A DNA stretch of 64,000 bases from Chitinophagaceae bacterium IBVUCB2 (GTDB taxonomy: Bacteria; Bacteroidota; Bacteroidia; Chitinophagales; Chitinophagaceae): the NCBI GenBank assembly GCA_002127295.1, contig NFUV01000001.1:868001-932000 (forward strand), read 5' to 3'. Under the pieces are notes generated by a model. The model ran no database searches, had not been told where the DNA came from, and worked only from the letters and a program-made list of their open reading frames with translations. Position 1 is the first letter of the stretch; each line of letters opens with the position of its first letter. Shown in pieces: positions 26,858 to 35,461 of the stretch. The translations under genes and the position numbers were made by a program.

Positions 26858-29113
26858 ATGGCCAATCCAAAAACATCCATGCAAAGAAGATCGTTTCTAA
26901 AAGCCACTGCAATTGTTGGCGGCGGGCTGATGATCAATTTCTCCTGGTTGCCTTCTTTCGGACAGATCAACAATAATAAAACTGGGCTTCCTGAAGATTG
27001 GATTGAGATAAACGGGTTTATAAAAATTACTCCCGACAACGTTATTAAGATCCTCAATCCTAATCCGGATTTCGGGCAAAATGTAATGACCTCATTACCT
27101 ATGATCGTGGCGGAAGAACTGGATGCCGACTGGAAAAATGTAGTGGTGGAAATGGCTCCGCATAATACTAAGTTAGGCCCTCAATTTACAGGAGGCAGCA
27201 ACTCAGTAAGAATGTACTGGAAACCATTACGAGAAGCTGGTGCCACGGCCAGGTATATGTTGATGCAGGCTGCGGCACAAAACTGGAATGTGCCTGTTGA
27301 AGAAATTACAACGAAGGCTTCTATACTTTACCATAAAAAAAGCGGAAAGTCTGCCACCTATGGAAGCGTTGCAACAAAAGCTGCAACGTTGCCCGTTCCT
27401 AAGAATGTAAAATTGAAAGATGTAAATGATTTTAAAATTGTAGGACACTCACAGGAAAATGTAGAAGGTTTAAAAATAGTGACCGGCGCTTCTCTTTTTG
27501 GTATGGATTATAAACAGGAGGGAATGCAAATTGCGATGATCGAACATCCACCGGCCTTCGGCAAGAAACTGAAATCGTTTGATGCATCGGAAACGTTGAA
27601 AATGCCCGGCATCACTAATGTCTTTTCATTAAAATTATACGAAGATGGTTTTGAACAGGGTGGTTTTGATACAAGATCATTTAACGATCTGTTGGTAGTG
27701 GTTGGCAAAACCACCTGGGAAGTGATGAATGCCCGAAAAAAATTAAACGCCATCTGGGAGAATGCCGGCGACACAAAAGATACCATATCAGGCAGGAGTG
27801 GAAAAACAGAAGTGGTAGTACCCGGCACACTTGAAAGTACAAGCAAGCAACTGGAAAAAATGCAGGAGTATGCTTCAAAACCTGCTCAATTACTAAGAAA
27901 AGATGGCGACCCTGAAACAGCATTTAAGAATGCGGCACAAATTATTGAACGTACTTATACAGCACCGTTCTTAGCACATAACTGCATGGAGCCAATGAAT
28001 TTTTTTGCACATGTTACGGATGAAAAAGCTTTACTGGTTGGTCCTTTGCAGGCACCCGGATGGATACAACCTACACTGGCTAAAATTTTAAATTTGCCTG
28101 CTGATAAAATTGAAATTCAGATGACCCGCATGGGTGGTGGTTTTGGTCGCAGGGCTTACGGACATTATCTCACAGAAGCTGCACTGATCTCTAAAAAAAT
28201 AAATGCTCCTGTCAAACTCGTTTATACCCGTGAGGACGACATGACCTATGGCATCTATCGCCCAATGTACACCGCTACCTACCGTGCTGCGTTGGATGCG
28301 AATAAAAATCTTATCGCATTTCATGTAAAAGGTGGTGGAATTCCTGAACATCCTGTTCATGCAAACAGGTTTCCAGCGGGTGCAGTTGAAAATTATCTGG
28401 CCGAAGGCTGGCAGATCTCGTCTAATATAACTATTGGAGCATTCAGGGCACCAAGATCAAACTTTAATGCTGCTGCCGAACAATCTTTTTTAGATGAACT
28501 GGCAGAAGCAATGGGTAAAGACCCCATTGATTTCAGATTAGAGCTATTAAAAAAAGCAAAGGAAACTCCTGTTGGAAAAAACAATGACTATAATGCGGAG
28601 AGGTATGCTGCCGTTCTGCAATTAGTGAAAGAAAAATCTGGATGGGGCAAACCCGAGAATAAAAAATATAGCCGGGGTGTTGCCGCTTATTTCTGTCATA
28701 ATTCTTATGCAGCTCATGTGGTGGACATGGTAATGAAAGACGGGCAACCTTATGTGGAAAGAGTGTTTAGTGCTATTGATTGCGGCATTGTTATCAATCC
28801 TGATGCAGCAACCAATATGGTACAGGGTGCAGTAGTTGATGGAATAGGAAATGCTTTTTATGGTGGATTGACACATATAGATGGTGCTGTGCAGCAAACC
28901 AATTTTCATCAGTACAGAATGATACGAATGAATGAGTCACCAAAAAAGATAGACGTTTCTTTTGTAGATAATGATATTGATCCAACCGGTTTGGGTGAAC
29001 CACCATTTCCCCCGGTGTTTGGTGCTGTTGCCAATGCATTATATAAATTGGAAGGCAAACGAAATTATAAACAGCCTTTTGGTGTGCAACTTTTAACTCC
29101 CAGGGCTTTTTAA
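26858..29113 (+). CDS. iorB: IorB-like molybdenum cofactor-binding subunit (isoquinoline 1-oxidoreductase type)
   Basis: 751 residues with a twin-arginine signal (MQRRSFLKATAIVGGGLMIN) at the start, the usual layout in the IorB branch of the xanthine-oxidase family, where the catalytic subunit itself carries the Tat signal. The Mo-binding fold is seen in TGGSNSVRMYWKPLREAGATARYML, MTRMGGGFGRRAYGHY and IGAFRAPRSNFNAAAEQSFLDELAEAMGKDP, and the catalytic Glu in TGLGEPPFPPVFGAVANAL. It forms a cassette with the [2Fe-2S] subunit and a diheme cytochrome. The substrate is unknown; family members hydroxylate N-heterocycles or aldehydes. Confidence 0.88.
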   Translation: MANPKTSMQRRSFLKATAIVGGGLMINFSWLPSFGQINNNKTGLPEDWIEINGFIKITPDNVIKILNPNPDFGQNVMTSLPMIVAEELDADWKNVVVEMAPHNTKLGPQFTGGSNSVRMYWKPLREAGATARYMLMQAAAQNWNVPVEEITTKASILYHKKSGKSATYGSVATKAATLPVPKNVKLKDVNDFKIVGHSQENVEGLKIVTGASLFGMDYKQEGMQIAMIEHPPAFGKKLKSFDASETLKMPGITNVFSLKLYEDGFEQGGFDTRSFNDLLVVVGKTTWEVMNARKKLNAIWENAGDTKDTISGRSGKTEVVVPGTLESTSKQLEKMQEYASKPAQLLRKDGDPETAFKNAAQIIERTYTAPFLAHNCMEPMNFFAHVTDEKALLVGPLQAPGWIQPTLAKILNLPADKIEIQMTRMGGGFGRRAYGHYLTEAALISKKINAPVKLVYTREDDMTYGIYRPMYTATYRAALDANKNLIAFHVKGGGIPEHPVHANRFPAGAVENYLAEGWQISSNITIGAFRAPRSNFNAAAEQSFLDELAEAMGKDPIDFRLELLKKAKETPVGKNNDYNAERYAAVLQLVKEKSGWGKPENKKYSRGVAAYFCHNSYAAHVVDMVMKDGQPYVERVFSAIDCGIVINPDAATNMVQGAVVDGIGNAFYGGLTHIDGAVQQTNFHQYRMIRMNESPKKIDVSFVDNDIDPTGLGEPPFPPVFGAVANALYKLEGKRNYKQPFGVQLLTPRAF

Positions 29114-29146
29114 TAAAATCAATTCTTCAACATTTACATATCAATC

Positions 29147-29611
29147 ATGATCACACTAAATATCAATAAAAAAACTTACGACGTAGATGTGGACCCAGAG
29201 ACACCTTTGCTGTGGGTACTAAGAGATAATCTAAACCTAGTGGGTGCAAAATATGGTTGCGGGCTGGCCCAGTGTGGTGCCTGTGTTGTTCATTTGAATG
29301 GTGAGGCGGTTCGTTCCTGTGTTACAAAAGTGAGTCGGGCTGTTGGACAAAAAGTTGTAACGATTGAAGGTTTGTCAGAAAAAGGCGATCATCCATTACA
29401 AAAAGCCTGGATTGAACTGGATGTTGTACAATGTGGCTATTGCCAGGCCGGGCAAATTATGTCGGCCGCTGTTCTACTCCGTGAAAACAAAAATCCAACT
29501 GACGCAGATATTGATGATGCGATGGCAGGCAACATTTGCCGCTGCGGAACTTATTTAAGAATTCGCCATGCCATTAAGCTGGCAGCAGAGAATCAACGTA
29601 AGGGAAAATAA
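29147..29611 (+). CDS. iorA: IorA-like [2Fe-2S] subunit
   Basis: 154 residues with two [2Fe-2S] sites: [22 protein letters not shown] in the ferredoxin domain, then CGYCQAGQ and [12 protein letters not shown] in the helical domain. It has no signal peptide and would be exported together with IorB as a folded dimer. It starts 33 bp after iorB and is followed after 24 bp by the cytochrome gene. There is no FAD subunit, as expected for the Ior type, in which electrons leave to a cytochrome. Confidence 0.9.
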   Translation: MITLNINKKTYDVDVDPETPLLWVLRDNLNLVGAKYGCGLAQCGACVVHLNGEAVRSCVTKVSRAVGQKVVTIEGLSEKGDHPLQKAWIELDVVQCGYCQAGQIMSAAVLLRENKNPTDADIDDAMAGNICRCGTYLRIRHAIKLAAENQRKGK

Positions 29612-29635
29612 CATAGTTCATTCAATTTTTTTGAC

Positions 29636-30271
29636 ATGAAGAAAAATATAGAACAATACGAAATGCCTAAAAAAACCATCACTGTTTTAGCCATCATGAT
29701 TTCAGTAGTGGTATTGATGAGTTTTGTTATGAAGAATTCACCAGGTACCGAAAAATTAAGTAATGAGTATGTGAATAAGGATAGTGTTGAATCGGTAAAG
29801 GCTTTCATGAACGTTTATACAGTTTTGATGAGTCCCCGTTGCATGAATTGTCATCCTTCCGGTGATATACCATTGCAGGGAGACGACAGCCACCTGCATG
29901 CAATGTTACCAAGAAGAGGAAAAGATGGCAAAGGCGTTTATGCCATGAAATGTGCCAACTGTCATCAACCCACAAACCTGGAAGGATTAGGCAAACCTCC
30001 GGGACATCCTGATTGGCACTTGCCACCTGCTAATATGAAAATGATTTTCCAGGGAAGAACACCCAATCAATTGGCTAAACAATTAGTAAATCCCAAAACG
30101 AATGGTAATAAAACGTTGCAACAATTGAAGGCACATGCAGATGATGGCTTAGTGATAGCTGGTTGGAATATGGGTGAAGGCCGTACACTGCCGCCAATGT
30201 CCCACGAAGATTTTAAAAAAGCATGGATCACCTGGATTGAGAAAGGAGCTTATGCACCAAAGCCGAAGTAA
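29636..30271 (+). CDS. Membrane-anchored diheme cytochrome c-like protein
   Basis: 211 residues. One N-terminal hydrophobic helix (about 14-32) serves as signal anchor. Two heme-attachment motifs follow: CMNCH (in SPRCMNCHPSGD) and CANCH (in AMKCANCHQPTN). HLPPANMKM and HLHAM supply possible axial ligands. Position and content suggest it is the electron acceptor of the IorBA enzyme, passing electrons to the respiratory chain. That is inference from context, supported by the absence of an FAD subunit. Confidence 0.82.
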   Translation: MKKNIEQYEMPKKTITVLAIMISVVVLMSFVMKNSPGTEKLSNEYVNKDSVESVKAFMNVYTVLMSPRCMNCHPSGDIPLQGDDSHLHAMLPRRGKDGKGVYAMKCANCHQPTNLEGLGKPPGHPDWHLPPANMKMIFQGRTPNQLAKQLVNPKTNGNKTLQQLKAHADDGLVIAGWNMGEGRTLPPMSHEDFKKAWITWIEKGAYAPKPK

Positions 30272-30337
30272 TCTGTCAACAAAACTTTAAATCCGAATAA
30301 TTTTTGAAAAAAAAGTTGATTGCTTTTATTAAATCTC

Positions 30338-31717
30338 TCACCCAAACTCTTTTATATCCCGCATCAACTGCAACGCCATATTATTGGCGGTTGTTTCAAA
30401 ATTACTTTCGGCATAAATGCGGATGATAGGCTCTGTATTGGAAGTGCGCAGGTGCACCCAATCATTTTCAAACTCTATCTTTAACCCATCTTCTGTATTG
30501 ATAGGGTTCTTGGCATATTTCTTTTGTATTTTTTCAAAGATGGCTTTTACATCCACTCCTTTTTCTAATTCTATCTTATTCTTCGAAATATAATAATCAG
30601 GATAATTGCTGCGGAAAGACTTCATGCCATTTTTCTGGTTGGCGAGGTGACTTAAAAACAAACCAATACCAATCAATGCATCACGGCCATAATGAAAATC
30701 AGGAACGATGATACCGCCATTGCCTTCACCCCCAATTACTGCATCCACTTCTTTCATTTTCTTTACCACATTCACCTCTCCCACTGCTGAAGGAAAATAT
30801 TCGCCACCATGCTTCAGCGTAATTTCTTTCAGGGATTTGGTGCTGCTCATATTGCTGACCGTATTACCCGGTTTCTTACTTAATACATAATCAGCTATGG
30901 CTACCAGGGTATATTCTTCGCCAAACAAACTGCCATCCTCATTTACAAAACAAAGACGATCCACATCCGGGTCAACAGCAATTCCTAAATGAGCTTTTTG
31001 TTGAACCACCTCACTGCTTAATTGTGATAAATGCTCCGGTAATGGCTCTGGATTATGCGCAAATTTTCCATTTACTTCTCCATTCAATACTATCACATCC
31101 TTTACTCCCAATGCATTTAATAAAGCCGGTACAAAAGTGGCCCCGGTAGAATTGATAGCATCCACCACCACTTTAAAATTCTGTTTGGCAATGGCTTTTG
31201 CATTTACCAACGGATATTTTACAATAGCTGCAATATGTTTTTCCATATAGCTATCGTCAACTGTTACGGTTCCTAACTTATCAACGGAAGCAAAACAAAA
31301 ATCTTCGTTGGCAGCCAACTCCAATACCGTGGCTCCTGTTTCTGCGCTGATGAATTCACCTTCATTGTTCAGTAATTTCAATGCATTCCATTCTTTGGGA
31401 TTATGGCTGGCTGTTAAAATGATACCGCCATCTGCTTTTTCCTCTTGTACTGCAAACTCAACGGTGGGTGTGGTGGATAAGCCAAGGTCGATCACATTAA
31501 TACCTAACCCGATCAATGTATTTACAACAAGGCCTTGTACCATGCTGCCGCTAATACGGCCATCACGGCCAATTACTACTGTTGCATTTTTCTTTGTATC
31601 GAGCAAAATACTGCCAAAAGCGGCGGCGAATTTTACCACATCTACAGGTGTAAGGTTATCTCCCGGTTGTCCGCCGATCGTCCCACGAATTCCAGATATA
31701 CTCTTTATTAAAGCCAT
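30338..31717 (-). CDS. glmM: Phosphoglucosamine mutase
   Basis: This phosphohexomutase converts glucosamine-6-phosphate to glucosamine-1-phosphate for peptidoglycan and LPS precursors. The 459 residues show the SGIRGTIGGQPG start, the phosphoserine loop ILTASHNPKEWNALK, the metal-binding loop DPDVDRL, the sugar-binding GEGNGGI, and the phosphate-binding RTSNTEPIIRIYAES near the end. GlmM rather than a phosphomannomutase is the usual assignment in this phylum, but a related sugar specificity is not excluded. Its last 20 codons are duplicated 3.7 kb downstream. Confidence 0.88.
   Translation of the reverse strand: MALIKSISGIRGTIGGQPGDNLTPVDVVKFAAAFGSILLDTKKNATVVIGRDGRISGSMVQGLVVNTLIGLGINVIDLGLSTTPTVEFAVQEEKADGGIILTASHNPKEWNALKLLNNEGEFISAETGATVLELAANEDFCFASVDKLGTVTVDDSYMEKHIAAIVKYPLVNAKAIAKQNFKVVVDAINSTGATFVPALLNALGVKDVIVLNGEVNGKFAHNPEPLPEHLSQLSSEVVQQKAHLGIAVDPDVDRLCFVNEDGSLFGEEYTLVAIADYVLSKKPGNTVSNMSSTKSLKEITLKHGGEYFPSAVGEVNVVKKMKEVDAVIGGEGNGGIIVPDFHYGRDALIGIGLFLSHLANQKNGMKSFRSNYPDYYISKNKIELEKGVDVKAIFEKIQKKYAKNPINTEDGLKIEFENDWVHLRTSNTEPIIRIYAESNFETTANNMALQLMRDIKEFG
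30342..30405 (-). repeat. Right 64-bp direct repeat (intact glmM 3' end)
   Basis: This is the intact partner of the remnant at 26616-26679. The two copies are in the same orientation, 3,726 bp apart from start to start, and 89% identical. They enclose iorB, iorA and the cytochrome gene. Confidence 0.8.
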
Positions 31718-31759
31718 TGTCAGGTTATAAGGTTTGCTGTTCTTAAGGTTTGGGACGGC

Positions 31760-31767
31760 AAAAATAC
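31760..31767 (-). promoter_or_regulatory. -7 box of glmM
   Basis: On the minus strand this reads TATTTTTG, a match to TAnnTTTG, 43 nt upstream of the glmM ATG. The -33 element is not evident. Confidence 0.45.
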
Positions 31768-31942
31768 GCTTTTCGACCCCAATGAATTAGTAAAAATTAT
31801 TACCAGTTGAAGATTGTTTTTAAACTCCGGAGACAGGGAGCAAACAAACTATCACGGAGATAAACGCTGTATATCACTGTGTCGCAGTGTCTACCTAGCC
31901 GTGTTTTACCAGCATTCATTTTTGCTTGCTTATTTTTGCTTT

Positions 31943-32749
31943 ATGGCACAAAAGGCATGGTACAAAGATTGGTTCAACTCTCCTTTCTATCACAAATTAT
32001 ATTTTGAAAGAGATGAGAAAGAGGCTGAAATTTTTATTAAGAAATTAATCGGTCTTTTAACTCCCGCCGCAGGCAGCCGGATGCTGGATGTGGCCTGTGG
32101 AAAAGGAAGACATAGCAAAACACTGGCCTCTCTCGGATTTAATGTAACAGGCATTGATATTTCGTTTGACAGTGTCAACTATGCCAAGCAATTTGAAAAA
32201 GATAATCTTGATTTTTTTGTACATGATATGCGGTTGCCATTTTGGGGTAACTATTTCGATTATGCTTTTAATTTCTTTACCAGCTTTGGATATTTTAATA
32301 CCAGGAGAGAACATGATGATGCCATACGCACCATTGCCAAAAGCCTGAAGCCCGGCGGCAAATTAATTATTGATTACCTCAATGTTCATTATGCGGAAGA
32401 CCATCTTACGCATAATGAAGTAAAGGAAATAGATGGCACTATTTACACCCTTCACCGCTGGGATGATGAAACACATTTCTATAAAAAAATCACTGTCACC
32501 GATTCCTCATTAAAAGAACCCCAGGAATACACAGAGAAAGTGGCTAAGTTTTCTTTAGGTGATTTTACCGATATGCTCAGTTTCCAGGGTATGCAGGTGC
32601 AGCAAGTTTTTGGTGACTACCAATTTGCCGGTTATGATGTTCGGAAAACACCCCGTTTAATAATTATTGCTGAGAAAAAACGGCTGGAAAAAGGCGATAA
32701 AGAAAAAAGGATCTATAGCGATGGGAGAACGACCGATGCATTGACCTAA
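31943..32749 (+). CDS. Class I SAM-dependent methyltransferase
   Basis: 268 residues from the ATG at 31943, which gives the normal start MAQKAWYKDWF; the frame extends upstream to 31814 without similarity to the family. Motif I is LDVACGKGRHSKTL, with the acidic end of strand 2 in VTGIDIS and motif IV-like LPFWGNYFDYAFNFFTSFGYF. The C-terminal half has beta-strands typical of small-molecule methyltransferases. The substrate is unknown. The stop overlaps the converging sulfatase gene by 4 bp. Confidence 0.85.
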   Translation: MAQKAWYKDWFNSPFYHKLYFERDEKEAEIFIKKLIGLLTPAAGSRMLDVACGKGRHSKTLASLGFNVTGIDISFDSVNYAKQFEKDNLDFFVHDMRLPFWGNYFDYAFNFFTSFGYFNTRREHDDAIRTIAKSLKPGGKLIIDYLNVHYAEDHLTHNEVKEIDGTIYTLHRWDDETHFYKKITVTDSSLKEPQEYTEKVAKFSLGDFTDMLSFQGMQVQQVFGDYQFAGYDVRKTPRLIIIAEKKRLEKGDKEKRIYSDGRTTDALT

Positions 32750-34722
32750 TCTTTTTTGTTATGCATTATCAGGTACTTTGCCGTTTCAAAAAATGCATTC
32801 GTAAATTCCGATAATTTTTTTCGAATCGAATCCTGCTGTTGTTTGCTATACTGCACGGCACCTTTGTGCATCGGGCTCAGTTGCTCATCCGGAAAATTAA
32901 TATTGCGGGTAAAATAAAAATCATCTGTTACCATTCCAATACCACCAGCAGTATTAGTAATAAACGCATAATTATTTTTCTTGGCCGGGTCAAGTAAGTC
33001 TCTGCCCAATGTAGTATTTACATAAGGCTGGTGCATCAACCCGGCGATCGTTGGTAAAATATCAATTTGCGAAACCACTTCTCCCCTTCTTTGTGGTGAT
33101 ATCAATTGCGGCGCATAAAACAACAATGGCACATGTTCGTCTGTAAGCCGTTGTTCCGTCCATACCTGCGGATAGATGGCTTCTGCATTTCCCGCTACCC
33201 CATGGTCGCCAATAAAAACAAAAATGGTATTATGAAAATAACTTTCTTTTTGTGCGGCTTCGATAAATTTTTTAAAACAATAATCAGAATAGCGAAAGGC
33301 GTTAAATTCTTCCTGCGATTCAAATCCGTATTTTTTTAGTTGCTCTTCAGAAGCCACTTCTATTTTAAAATCAGCAGTATCTGTCTGTGGTACCATATAG
33401 GGACGATGGTTCCCCGATGTTTGTATAAATGCAAAGAACGGTTTTTGCTCCGTCCGCATTACTTTGTTTGCTTCCAGGAAAAGATCCTTGTCGCTAATGC
33501 CCCACACATTTATTTTAGGAGAAGTAAAATTTTCTTCGGTGTGCATCTGCAATCCATCAATATTTTTCAGCAACCCCTCAAAGTTGTTGAACTCAGCACT
33601 TCCACCGAGAAAGTAATGCTTGCTGTAACCTTCAAAATTATCAATGATGGTGTGTTGTGCTATTGCTTCCGGGTTGCGGCTCGAGAATTTAAACAATTGT
33701 GCATCCGGTATGCCCGTTAAAATAGCAAACAGTCCCCTTGCCGTAGAAAAATGTGGCGTAAAACATTTATCAAAAAAAATTCCATTCTTGCTTAATGAAT
33801 CAAAGTAGGGTGTTGTGTTAAGTGGATTTCCACTCATGCTGCTTTTATACATGCTGAAGGATTCACACTGCACCAGCACAATATTAGGACGACTTTCTAA
33901 TGCACCACTTCTTGGGGCAATTTCCCGGCGATAAGAAAATTTATTCGCATCAGGCAATTGCATCCATTCAGCCATTACAGGAAATGCCGCTCTTGCTTTC
34001 TGTTCATTAAAATCAGGTTTGCGCAAACGCAGGGTAGCAAAAAAATTCTGCAAGGGGTTAATAGCGAGATAGGATTTAAAACTGTTTTTGAATTTGAAAC
34101 TATCGTTCCTGCTTAATGGCGGCCATGTGAAGCTGCCATATGCTACTATCCCCAATAATAAAGCGGTGATGATAAAAAATTTTCTGCGATACGGAATACG
34201 AAGACCCTCCGTTCTGTTGATCACCTGCCAGTGGCTGCGATGATACATCCACCGGAAAATGAGCATCCCCACCACTAATCCCAATATCATCCATACCATC
34301 GGGTAGGTTTGAAACATCATTTTCAACGAAATACCCGGGTCTTCTACAAAGTTCATAGCACCGGCATCCAACCTTGTCTGGTTATACGAGAAGCTGCCAA
34401 AGTCGGCTGCAAAAAAGAAGAATACAATAAATGTAACAATGGCTAAATACCATGTCCACCATTTTTTATTGCGGGAGGAATAAAATGGTGAGAGCCGTGG
34501 TGTCATACTCAACAAAACAACAGGTAACAATATAAAAGCTATCCAACGCAAATCATACCGAATACCCATTAGAAAAGATGGGATAACATTACCTAAAGAA
34601 AGACTCTTGGGTTTAAATGCAAAAAAAGTGGCCAGCCTGAAGATGGTAAATATTAATAGAAAGATTAGTAGCAGGTTTATTACCCACAGTATAGTCTTTG
34701 GTATTTTATATTTTACAAGCAT
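32746..34722 (-). CDS. LTA synthase-like membrane sulfatase / phosphoglycerol transferase
   Basis: 658 residues. Five transmembrane helices fill the first 200 residues, then an alkaline-phosphatase/sulfatase domain faces the periplasm. It starts with RPNIVLVQCESFSMYKSS, has the likely nucleophile in HFSTARGLFAILTG, and further metal ligands in FIGDHGVAG and DEHVPLLFYAP. This layout matches LtaS and the OpgB/MdoB group. In a Gram-negative organism it may transfer a phosphoglycerol or phosphoethanolamine headgroup to glycans or lipids. Substrate unknown. Confidence 0.87.
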   Translation of the reverse strand: MLVKYKIPKTILWVINLLLIFLLIFTIFRLATFFAFKPKSLSLGNVIPSFLMGIRYDLRWIAFILLPVVLLSMTPRLSPFYSSRNKKWWTWYLAIVTFIVFFFFAADFGSFSYNQTRLDAGAMNFVEDPGISLKMMFQTYPMVWMILGLVVGMLIFRWMYHRSHWQVINRTEGLRIPYRRKFFIITALLLGIVAYGSFTWPPLSRNDSFKFKNSFKSYLAINPLQNFFATLRLRKPDFNEQKARAAFPVMAEWMQLPDANKFSYRREIAPRSGALESRPNIVLVQCESFSMYKSSMSGNPLNTTPYFDSLSKNGIFFDKCFTPHFSTARGLFAILTGIPDAQLFKFSSRNPEAIAQHTIIDNFEGYSKHYFLGGSAEFNNFEGLLKNIDGLQMHTEENFTSPKINVWGISDKDLFLEANKVMRTEQKPFFAFIQTSGNHRPYMVPQTDTADFKIEVASEEQLKKYGFESQEEFNAFRYSDYCFKKFIEAAQKESYFHNTIFVFIGDHGVAGNAEAIYPQVWTEQRLTDEHVPLLFYAPQLISPQRRGEVVSQIDILPTIAGLMHQPYVNTTLGRDLLDPAKKNNYAFITNTAGGIGMVTDDFYFTRNINFPDEQLSPMHKGAVQYSKQQQDSIRKKLSEFTNAFFETAKYLIMHNKKD

Positions 34723-34836
34723 CTGTTACGTTGTCTTCTTTCGAAAGACTACAAAAGAATTGAATTTACTTGATTATAACAATAGCAGCTCCTCTATTTA
34801 AACACAATATTCTGACTCCTATTAGCCAGCATGGGT

Positions 34837-34844
34837 TACTTTTG
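34837..34844 (+). promoter_or_regulatory. -7 box directly at the PAP2 start codon
   Basis: TACTTTTG matches TAnnTTTG exactly and ends 5 nt before the ATG at 34850. A weak -33 (TCTG, 34811-34814) lies 22 nt upstream. A start site about 5-7 nt after the box would fall at the ATG itself, so the mRNA may be leaderless. Confidence 0.55.
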
Positions 34845-34849
34845 CAGCA

Positions 34850-35461
34850 ATGATTTTCGCAGCAGTAAAGTTTTGGGAAAGATTGGTAGAAATAGACCAG
34901 TGGTTGTTTGTAAAAATAAACAGCGATTGGGCCAATCCTGTTTTTGATGCGGTGATGCCTTTTTTTAGAAATGGAACTAATTGGGCACCACTCTATCTTT
35001 TTATGCTGGTATTGGTGTTGCTGAATTTTAAAACCCGTGGCATCTGGTGGGTGGTATTTTTTATTTCTACCGTGGCCTTAATAGATATGACAGGCAATTA
35101 TGTTTTCAAACATGGGTTTGAGCGGTTGCGGCCTTGCAATGATCCTGGCTTCAGTTCACAGGTACGACTGTTGCTCGAACATTGTGGTGTAGGTTACAGT
35201 TTTACCTCTAATCATGCAGCTAATCATTTTGGAATGGCCACTTTTTTTATTGTCACTTTCCGCCATATTTTCAAAAAATGGGTATGGATTGGGATAGTTT
35301 GGGCTGCTCTCATTGGTTATGCGCAGATCTATGTTGGTGTACATTATCCTTTTGATGTTCTTTGCGGAGCTTTGCTGGGCATGGCTTTCGGCATTACTAC
35401 CGGCTCCTTATTCAATAAGCGGTTTGGATTTGCTATCTTTGATAATCAACCCGCTGCATAA
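34850..35461 (+). CDS. PAP2 family phosphatase
   Basis: 203 residues, an integral membrane phosphatase of the PAP2 superfamily. The three signature blocks are KHGFERLRPC (KxxxxxxRP), TSNHAANHF (the PSGH-like block, here with S replacing P and N in place of G) and GYAQIYVGVHYPFDVL (the final His/Asp block). Six hydrophobic segments are visible. Likely substrates are undecaprenyl pyrophosphate or phosphatidic-acid-type lipids. It ends one base before the start of the CNNM-type gene, so the two are cotranscribed. Confidence 0.88.
   Translation: MIFAAVKFWERLVEIDQWLFVKINSDWANPVFDAVMPFFRNGTNWAPLYLFMLVLVLLNFKTRGIWWVVFFISTVALIDMTGNYVFKHGFERLRPCNDPGFSSQVRLLLEHCGVGYSFTSNHAANHFGMATFFIVTFRHIFKKWVWIGIVWAALIGYAQIYVGVHYPFDVLCGALLGMAFGITTGSLFNKRFGFAIFDNQPAA

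Noticed and set aside
26680-30337. Integrative mobile element carrying iorBA
   Set aside because: Direct repeats are present, but no integrase, transposase or relaxase gene lies between them, so only an old insertion or recombination footprint can be claimed.
31814-31942. 43-codon N-terminal extension of the methyltransferase
   Set aside because: The Cys-rich extension lacks family similarity, while the ATG at 31943 gives a normal N-terminus.
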